Below are positions 6,460 through 10,918 of a stretch of DNA of 10,918 nt, piece by piece. Origin of the DNA: Nitrosopumilales archaeon. Lineage in GTDB: Archaea; Thermoproteota; Nitrososphaeria; Nitrososphaerales; Nitrosopumilaceae. Position 1 is the stretch's first letter; each line of letters starts with the position of its first letter. The notes under the pieces are model-generated. The model searched no databases. It saw only the letters and a list, made by a program, of their open reading frames with translations, and was not told the DNA's origin. The translations under genes were made by a program, and so were the position numbers. The stretch is taken from positions 1-10,918 of the forward strand of contig JAEHKQ010000063.1 of the NCBI GenBank assembly GCA_016838795.1, in the 5' to 3' direction.

Positions 6460-6837
6460 CTAACTGAAAAAAGATTCGTAGTAAACAAGCTGTTCAATAA
6501 ATCTAATCTTCCCTTTAGTTATGGAAACTAGTTTTCTCTTAAATGACAGATCGACTTTTGTTCTGTGTTGTAGTTGCTCGACGATCTTTCCTGTAAGGTA
6601 TCTCCCTTTTCTGTCCCCATCAAGTAAGATAATCAATCTTTGATATTTTGCTACGGAATCAACAAACTTTATCATGCCACCAAATTTGTGCAATTCCAAA
6701 ACTTTTCCTGAAAATCCAAGCTTTTTCAAGGCTGTGGAGTCTCGTTTACCTTCAACTATTACCACACTATCAACTTGAGAGTTTAGCAACAAAATAAAAT
6801 TCCTTACATCCTGAACTTCTTGTTCAGTAACTCGCAC
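6460..6837 (-). CDS. Small stand-alone TOPRIM-domain protein
   Basis: 125 residues, almost all TOPRIM fold. The conserved glutamate is in VVIVEGKRD (E29) and the DxD motif is in LIILLDGDRKG (D73, D75), so the metal-binding triad is intact. The lysine and arginine after each motif are also kept. The rest is a short N-terminal helix and a basic C-terminal half (KRKLVSITKGKIRF). It resembles the small archaeal TOPRIM proteins related to DnaG and RNase M5 domains (UPF0292-like, by recollection). Their precise role is not established, and a nucleic-acid cleaving or binding activity is an inference. GTG is the only start, because the codon two positions upstream is TAA. It converges on gdhA and is divergent from the acyl-CoA synthetase. 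Confidence 0.85.
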   Translation of the reverse strand: MRVTEQEVQDVRNFILLLNSQVDSVVIVEGKRDSTALKKLGFSGKVLELHKFGGMIKFVDSVAKYQRLIILLDGDRKGRYLTGKIVEQLQHRTKVDLSFKRKLVSITKGKIRFIEQLVYYESFFS

Positions 6838-6842
6838 AATTT

Positions 6843-6908
6843 ACATTTCAATTTGACATATTAAACACTTTTTACAAAAATTTCAAATCAACATTTCAAT
6901 TGTGACCA
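6843..6908. repeat. Direct repeat pair in the divergent promoter region
   Basis: ACATTTCAATT occurs at 6843-6853 and again at 6891-6901, 48 bp apart. The following bases are also similar (TGACA versus GTGACCA). Copy 1 lies between the TOPRIM TATA box and its start. Copy 2 lies directly upstream of the synthetase TATA box. This placement suits a shared regulator, but no binding protein is known. Confidence 0.35.
6858..6865 (-). promoter_or_regulatory. Putative TATA box of the TOPRIM gene
   Basis: TTTAATAT on the minus strand ends about 20 nt before the GTG at 6837. It closely matches the TTTAATATA element used on the other strand for the acyl-CoA synthetase. Confidence 0.45.
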
Positions 6909-6911
6909 AAG

Positions 6912-6920
6912 TTTAATATA
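6912..6920 (+). promoter_or_regulatory. TATA box of the acyl-CoA synthetase gene
   Basis: TTTAATATA is a good archaeal TATA element, 28 nt before the ATG at 6948. It implies a leader of only a few nucleotides. Confidence 0.6.
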
Positions 6921-6947
6921 TTGAATTAAGATTTCAACGATCTAATT

Positions 6948-9065
6948 ATGGCTTCTGTGAAACAAATCTTTGCTGAAACCATAAAGACTGATCATAAGAT
7001 TATCACAGAAGAGTTATCAAAATCAATTCTAAAAAAATATGGAATTTCAGTTCCTGGTTTTGCACTAGTTACATCAGAAGCTGAAGCTGTAAAGGCAGCC
7101 AAAAGACTTGGCTTTCCTCTAGTAATGAAAGTTGTTTCACCACAAATTCTTCACAAAACAGATGTTGGTGGTGTTAAAGTTGGAATTGACAATATCGGTG
7201 ATGTCAAAAAGACTTTCAAAGACATGTATGGTAGGTTGTCAAAAAAGAAAGGAGTCAACGTTAAAGGAATTTTACTTGAAAAGATGGTTCCAAAAGGTGT
7301 TGAACTAATTGTTGGTCTTCAAAATGATTCTCAATTTGGTCCTGTAATAATGGTTGGACTAGGTGGCATCATGACTGAAGTGATGAAAGATGTTGCATTT
7401 AGAATGCTACCAATTACAACTTCAGATGCAAAATCAATGATAAATGAACTCAAAGGATCGAAACTCCTCAAAGGATTCAGAGGAAGCGAACCAATTGATC
7501 TTAATATGGTTTCAAAAATGTTGGTTCAAATTGGAAAGCTAGGAGTAGAAAACGCTGACCACTTCAATAGCATTGACTTTAACCCAGTAATTGTTTATCC
7601 AAAATCCTACTTTGTAGTGGATGCAAAAATCATTCTTAATAATAAAGTAAAGAAAAATTCCATTTCTAAAGCAAAACCCAACATAGAACATATGGAGAAA
7701 TTTTTCACCCCAAAAACAGTTGCACTAGTTGGGGCATCTTCAACTCCTGGTAAAATAGGAAACTCAATTCTTGATAGTCTTGTAAATTATAATTTCAAAG
7801 GCAAAGTCTACCCAATTAATCCAAAACCAGGCAAAATCTTTGGACTAAAATGTTATCCAACAGTTTCAGCAGTTCCTGGAAATGTTGATCTTGTTGTTAT
7901 TTCAGTTGATCTTTCTATAACTGCACCTGTCTTAGAGGACTGTGCCAAGAAAGGCGTTCACAGTGTTGTTATTGTTTCAGGTGGTGGAAAAGAGCTTGGT
8001 GGAGAACGTGCGAAATATGAAGCTGAAGTAAAGAGACTTTCTGCTAAACACAAAATTAGAATTATTGGCCCAAACTGTATTGGAATGTTCAATGCAGCAA
8101 ACCGTCTAGACTGTGCATTCCAAGGACAAGAAAGAATGGTTAGAGCAAAACTAGGAGTTGTTGCATTTTTGTCACAAAGTGGAACAATGGGAATCAGCTT
8201 TTTGGAAAGTGCAGATTCATTTGGGTTATCTAAGATGGTCAGTTACGGAAACCGTTCTGATGTTGATGAAGCAGATATGATATGGTATCTTGCAAATGAT
8301 CCTCAAACTAAAGTTATTGCATTGTATGTTGAAGGATTTGGTGATGGACGTAAATTTATCAATACTGCTAAAAAAGTAATGAAAGAAAAGAAAAAACCTG
8401 TTGTAATTTGGAAGAGTGGTAGATCTGCACTTGGTGCAAAACAAGCAGCATCTCACACTGGTTCACTTGGTGGGGCTAATGCCATTATTATGGGTGCATT
8501 CAAACAAGCAGAAATTATCTCAGTTGATAGTTACCAAGAATTAGTTGCAGTAACAAAAGCACTTGCATGGCAACCCGCAGCTAAAGGAAACAGAGCTGGA
8601 CTGTGTAGTAACGGCGCAGGACCTATGATTGGAGCCATTGATCACTTTGAAAGATTAGGCCTTTCACTTGCTAAAGTTTCTGAGAAGACAAAAAACAAAA
8701 TGATAAAGCATTTCCCACCAACATATGTAATTGGTAATGGAAACCCTGCTGATGTAACAGGCGGTGCAACTGCAGATGACTATAGATTTACAATTCAAGC
8801 TCACATGGATGATCCAGGTGTTGACATTCTCATGCCTTGGTTTGTTTTCGCAGATGATCCGCTCGAAGAAATAATAATTGATTATCTGGCAGCATTTTCC
8901 AAAAAGAAATCAAAACCTATTTTAGTTGGTGCTAATGGCGGTCCATACACTCAAAAGATTTCAAAACTCATTGAAGAAAAAGGCGTTCCAGTTTATGATG
9001 ACCTAAGAGATTGGTGTGCAGCAGCATCTGCTTTAGCTCAATGGGGAAAAATTAGTAAAAAATAG
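6948..9065 (+). CDS. ADP-forming acyl-CoA synthetase, probably 3-hydroxypropionyl-CoA synthetase
   Basis: A 705-residue single-chain NDP-forming acyl-CoA synthetase with a beta-then-alpha domain order. Residues 1-235 are the ATP-grasp half (FPLVMKVVSPQILHKTDVGG with the phospho-relay histidine H69; GPVIMVGLGGIMTEVMKD at 131-148). Residues 250-375 are the CoA-binding domain (TVALVGASSTPGKIGNS; IIGPNCIGM). The ligase domains follow, with FLSQSGTMG and ASHTGSLGGA carrying the catalytic phospho-histidine H503. The enzyme makes acyl-CoA from acid, ATP and CoA, releasing ADP and phosphate. In Nitrosopumilus maritimus, Nmar_1309 is the 3-hydroxypropionyl-CoA synthetase and adjoins the hydratase Nmar_1308. 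The same adjacency here supports that specificity over 4-hydroxybutyrate or acetate, which the sequence alone does not settle. The ADP-forming chemistry is the energy-saving trait of the thaumarchaeal 3HP/4HB cycle. Confidence 0.93.
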   Translation: MASVKQIFAETIKTDHKIITEELSKSILKKYGISVPGFALVTSEAEAVKAAKRLGFPLVMKVVSPQILHKTDVGGVKVGIDNIGDVKKTFKDMYGRLSKKKGVNVKGILLEKMVPKGVELIVGLQNDSQFGPVIMVGLGGIMTEVMKDVAFRMLPITTSDAKSMINELKGSKLLKGFRGSEPIDLNMVSKMLVQIGKLGVENADHFNSIDFNPVIVYPKSYFVVDAKIILNNKVKKNSISKAKPNIEHMEKFFTPKTVALVGASSTPGKIGNSILDSLVNYNFKGKVYPINPKPGKIFGLKCYPTVSAVPGNVDLVVISVDLSITAPVLEDCAKKGVHSVVIVSGGGKELGGERAKYEAEVKRLSAKHKIRIIGPNCIGMFNAANRLDCAFQGQERMVRAKLGVVAFLSQSGTMGISFLESADSFGLSKMVSYGNRSDVDEADMIWYLANDPQTKVIALYVEGFGDGRKFINTAKKVMKEKKKPVVIWKSGRSALGAKQAASHTGSLGGANAIIMGAFKQAEIISVDSYQELVAVTKALAWQPAAKGNRAGLCSNGAGPMIGAIDHFERLGLSLAKVSEKTKNKMIKHFPPTYVIGNGNPADVTGGATADDYRFTIQAHMDDPGVDILMPWFVFADDPLEEIIIDYLAAFSKKKSKPILVGANGGPYTQKISKLIEEKGVPVYDDLRDWCAAASALAQWGKISKK

Positions 9066-9070
9066 ATAAC

Positions 9071-9077
9071 ATTTAAG
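9071..9077 (+). promoter_or_regulatory. Putative TATA-like element of the hydratase gene
   Basis: ATTTAAG ends 25 nt before the ATG at 9102, the common spacing in this window. It is weak, and the hydratase could equally be read through from the synthetase 36 nt upstream. A better TATA match at 9083-9090 is too near the ATG. Confidence 0.3.
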
Positions 9078-9101
9078 TCCCGTATAAATTCGGATCTTGT
9101 A

Positions 9102-9863
9102 ATGTCTCTAGTAACAACATCAAAATCAGACGGTATATGCACAGTCAAAATCAACCGGCCAGACAAACTGAACGCAATGAACATGGATGTAGCTAAAGAA
9201 TTAATCAAAACTTTTGAAACTCTTGGTAAGGATGACAGTATCAAAGTAATCATTCTCACCGGAGAAGGTGAGAAGGCATTTTCTGCAGGTGCAGACATTG
9301 AGTACATGTCGAAAATTTCTCCTGACGAGTCTGTTGAATATGCAAAGCTTGGTCAGCTTGTAACTTCAACAGTAGAACTTGTAAAGCAACCAACCATTGC
9401 AGCAGTAAACGGATTTGCATTAGGTGGTGGCTGTGAGCTTGCTATGTCTTGTGACATTAGACTTGCAGCCGACACAGCAAAGTTGGGTCAACCAGAAGTA
9501 ACCATCGGAATTCCTCCAGGATGGGGTGGAACTCAGCGATTAATGAGAATTGTTGGAATAGCAAAAGCAAAGGAACTTGTTTACACTGGAAGGATGATCA
9601 AAGCTGAAGAAGCAAAGGAAATCGGATTAGTAAATCACGTCTACCCACTTGCATCTTTGCAAGAAGAGGCCCTGAAGTTGGCGCAAGCAATAGCAAAAAA
9701 CTCTGCAATGGGAGTACAGATGTCAAAGATAGCAATCAACAAGGGCCGAAATGCTGATCTCGACACTGGCTTGGCAATTGAACTGTTAGCTTGGAGAAAC
9801 TGCTTCACTCATCCAGATAGAGAAGAAAGAATGAAAGCATTCTTAAACAAATCAAAAAAATAA
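9102..9863 (+). CDS. Enoyl-CoA hydratase family: 3-hydroxypropionyl-CoA dehydratase / crotonyl-CoA hydratase
   Basis: 253 residues, standard length for a crotonase-fold hydratase. The first oxyanion-hole segment is AFSAGADIEYM (59-69) and the second is NGFALGGGCELAMSCD (103-118). Both catalytic glutamates of enoyl-CoA hydratases are present: E112 in GGCELA and E132 in GQPEVTIG. GIPPGWGGTQRL follows, with Trp141 where many hydratases have a small residue. The C-terminal helices (ELLAWRNCF...ERMKAFLNK) are typical. Next to the 3-hydroxypropionyl-CoA synthetase it matches Nmar_1308 of N. maritimus, reported to dehydrate 3-hydroxypropionyl-CoA to acryloyl-CoA and to hydrate crotonyl-CoA in the 3HP/4HB cycle. 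This assignment rests on family and context. It starts 36 nt after the synthetase stop. Confidence 0.92.
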   Translation: MSLVTTSKSDGICTVKINRPDKLNAMNMDVAKELIKTFETLGKDDSIKVIILTGEGEKAFSAGADIEYMSKISPDESVEYAKLGQLVTSTVELVKQPTIAAVNGFALGGGCELAMSCDIRLAADTAKLGQPEVTIGIPPGWGGTQRLMRIVGIAKAKELVYTGRMIKAEEAKEIGLVNHVYPLASLQEEALKLAQAIAKNSAMGVQMSKIAINKGRNADLDTGLAIELLAWRNCFTHPDREERMKAFLNKSKK

Positions 9864-9873
9864 GCTAACCCTA

Positions 9874-9890
9874 ATTTTTCTTCTTATTTT
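9874..9890 (+). terminator. T-rich end of the hydratase gene
   Basis: Ten nt past the TAA, the strand reads ATTTTTCTTCTTATTTT, a typical archaeal oligo-T terminator for the synthetase-hydratase unit. Confidence 0.5.
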
Positions 9891-9923
9891 ATTGAATTAC
9901 TCATAGTGTTTGATATGAAAAGG

Positions 9924-9932
9924 TTTTATAAT
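9924..9932 (+). promoter_or_regulatory. TATA box of the A-type Fe-S carrier gene
   Basis: TTTTATAAT ends 23 nt before the ATG at 9955, consistent with a leaderless mRNA. Confidence 0.55.
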
Positions 9933-9954
9933 CAATATCGGGATTTAAATTATA

Positions 9955-10305
9955 ATGGCAACTGAACAAACATCAAAAATTGTAACGGTCACTCCTAAAG
10001 CTGCAGAGAAGATCAAAGAGTTCATGAAAGAAGAAGATAGCAAAGCAGAATACCTTAGAGTTTATGTTCAAGGTGGTGGATGCTCTGGCCTTTCATATGG
10101 AATGGGTTTTGAAAAAGAAGCAGAAGAAGATGATATTGTAATTGAAGAACAGGGAGTTAAATTACTAATTGACAGTTACAGTCAAGATCACCTCAAAGGC
10201 GCTAACGTTGACTACATTGAAAGTCTGATGGGCTCTGGATTCAAAATCAATAATCCAAACGTCACAAAGTCATGTTCTTGTGGTTCTTCATTCAGTACTG
10301 AGTAA
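9955..10305 (+). CDS. A-type iron-sulfur carrier (HesB/IscA/ErpA family)
   Basis: 116 residues. The three ligand cysteines of A-type carriers are in place: C43 in QGGGCSGLSYG, and C107 and C109 in the C-terminal SCSCGSSF. The central LLIDSYSQDHLKGANVDYIES segment is typical of the family. Such proteins bind and pass Fe-S clusters to client enzymes in the cytoplasm. Clients cannot be read from the sequence. The carbon-fixation cycle includes an Fe-S enzyme (4-hydroxybutyryl-CoA dehydratase), but it is not encoded in this window. The gene has its own TATA box and a T-rich end, so it is probably transcribed separately from its neighbours. Confidence 0.95.
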   Translation: MATEQTSKIVTVTPKAAEKIKEFMKEEDSKAEYLRVYVQGGGCSGLSYGMGFEKEAEEDDIVIEEQGVKLLIDSYSQDHLKGANVDYIESLMGSGFKINNPNVTKSCSCGSSFSTE

Positions 10306-10315
10306 GGTTAAACCA

Positions 10316-10338
10316 TTTTTTCCATTTTTAGAATTTTT
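10316..10338 (+). terminator. T-rich end of the Fe-S carrier gene
   Basis: Three T-runs of 5-6 bases within 23 nt, starting 10 nt after the TAA, form the clearest oligo-T terminator in the window. Confidence 0.55.
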
Positions 10339-10348
10339 ACCAATTTAC

Positions 10349-10379
10349 GGGTAGAATGTAGAGATACGCACATATACCC
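10349..10379. promoter_or_regulatory. Inverted repeat overlapping the putative dnaG promoter
   Basis: GGGTA (10349-10353) with TGT (10357-10359) faces ACA and TACCC (10375-10379). The right arm overlaps CATATAC (10371-10377), the best TATA candidate for dnaG. That box would give a leader of about 20-25 nt containing the ribosome binding site. The dyad could be an operator, but the arms are short. Confidence 0.3.
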
Positions 10380-10407
10380 AAAACTGAGATGAAAATTATT
10401 GTTATTT

Positions 10408-10418
10408 AAGGAGATGAT
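10408..10418 (+). promoter_or_regulatory. Shine-Dalgarno-like site of dnaG
   Basis: AAGGAGATGAT differs by one base from the anti-Shine-Dalgarno complement GGAGGTGAT, and its GGAG core ends 11 nt before the TTG at 10425. It supports the TTG as the true start and makes dnaG the only gene here with an obvious ribosome binding site. Confidence 0.6.
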
Positions 10419-10424
10419 AAAATA

Positions 10425-10918
10425 TTGCCTCAATCAGGAATTGTCAAGTATCACGTTAAGCTTTCCTACAATGTTGATGGACTCGTTGAGAGAGCAGACA
10501 TAATCGGCGCCATCTTTGGTCAGACGGAAGGATTGCTGGGTCCAGAGATGAATCTCAATGAACTTCAACGTGTTTCAAAAATTGGGCGTATAGAAGTTAA
10601 TTCTAGATCAACTGCGAATACCACCTCTGGTGAAACATTACTCCCTATGAGCACCGACATTGATACTTGTGCTTTAATCGCAGCGGCCATTGAAAGCATC
10701 GACAAAGTTGGTCCCTTTGACTGCAAATTCAAATTGGATGCAATCGATGACGTTAGAGCTGCAAAAAAAGATGACATTGTAAAACGAGCTAAAGAAATCA
10801 AACAGATATGGGCAACAAAGACTGTAAGTGAAGGAGATACAATGTTGAAGGATGTACACGAAGGTACATCTGGCGAAGTTACAACTTACGGCCCTTCTAA
10901 ATTACATTGCGGCTCTGG
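10425..10918 (+). CDS. dnaG: Archaeal DnaG primase-like protein (N-terminal part)
   Basis: 164 complete codons of archaeal DnaG are visible and the gene runs off the right edge. The N-terminus (MPQSGIVKYHVKLSYNVDG) followed by RADIIGAIFGQTEGLLGPEM and NELQRVSKIGRIEV is the conserved start of this family. The central segment continues through TSGETLLPMSTDIDTCALIAA and KVGPFDCKF to RAKEIKQIW. The TOPRIM domain is expected further downstream, beyond the window. Archaeal DnaG has primase activity in vitro and is a subunit of the RNA exosome in Sulfolobus, so its role here may be RNA processing as much as replication. The start is a TTG: an in-frame TAA lies just upstream at 10406-10408, no ATG or GTG is available in frame, and a good Shine-Dalgarno-like site precedes it. 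Confidence 0.93.
   Translation, partial: MPQSGIVKYHVKLSYNVDGLVERADIIGAIFGQTEGLLGPEMNLNELQRVSKIGRIEVNSRSTANTTSGETLLPMSTDIDTCALIAAAIESIDKVGPFDCKFKLDAIDDVRAAKKDDIVKRAKEIKQIWATKTVSEGDTMLKDVHEGTSGEVTTYGPSKLHCGS

Noticed and set aside
9083..9090. TATAAATT as the hydratase promoter
   Set aside because: It ends only 12 nt before the ATG, so a transcript from it would begin downstream of the start codon, and no later start gives an intact hydratase.
10414..10503. ATG inside the dnaG ribosome binding site
   Set aside because: It opens a frame of only 29 codons out of phase with dnaG, and the conserved DnaG N-terminus begins at the TTG.
1..10918. Mobile element, phage island, CRISPR array or tRNA gene
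   Set aside because: No transposase or integrase, terminal inverted repeats, spaced direct-repeat array or tRNA cloverleaf was seen. Gene content is core chromosomal throughout.

Overview
The window looks like a chromosomal segment of an ammonia-oxidising thaumarchaeon of the Nitrosopumilus/Nitrosarchaeum type. The reasons are low GC, archaeal TATA boxes about 25-30 nt before most start codons, a 20S proteasome alpha subunit, an archaeal DnaG, a secreted protein with the tryptophan-rich 'PxWVK...EFVNSLEYL' domain common in these organisms, and a side-by-side ADP-forming acyl-CoA synthetase and crotonase-family hydratase. That pair matches the 3-hydroxypropionate steps of the thaumarchaeal 3-hydroxypropionate/4-hydroxybutyrate (3HP/4HB) carbon-fixation cycle. 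The organism call is inferred from gene content; no rRNA gene is present.

Layout. 1-1781 (minus): a large secreted coiled-coil protein whose C-terminus lies off the left edge. 1908-3742 (minus): a two-gene operon of a UbiE/MenG-like methyltransferase and an MFS transporter, overlapping by 4 nt. 3809-4537 (minus): psmA. 4670-5056 (plus): a small winged-helix protein divergent from psmA. 5182-6456 (plus): glutamate dehydrogenase. 6460-6837 (minus): a small TOPRIM protein, convergent with glutamate dehydrogenase at a 3-nt gap and divergent from the next gene. 6948-9065 and 9102-9863 (plus): the acyl-CoA synthetase and hydratase. 9955-10305 (plus): an A-type Fe-S carrier. 10425-end (plus): dnaG, truncated by the right edge.

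How the genes fit together. The synthetase and hydratase would act in sequence: 3-hydroxypropionate to 3-hydroxypropionyl-CoA to acryloyl-CoA. The hydratase probably also hydrates crotonyl-CoA later in the cycle. Glutamate dehydrogenase links ammonia to glutamate. The methyltransferase may serve menaquinone synthesis. The other genes are housekeeping functions (protein degradation, Fe-S assembly, primase/RNA processing). Most genes appear to have their own promoter and a very short or absent 5' leader. dnaG is the exception, with a Shine-Dalgarno-like site and a TTG start.

No stretch over 300 bases lacks a gene. The longest non-coding stretches are about 110-130 bp and hold promoters, T-rich ends and several dyads. 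I saw no tRNA, rRNA, CRISPR array, insertion sequence or phage gene. The least ordinary items are the coiled-coil protein with its repeated internal motif, and a 30-bp near-palindrome over the psmA start. Nothing here clearly forms an undescribed multi-gene system.
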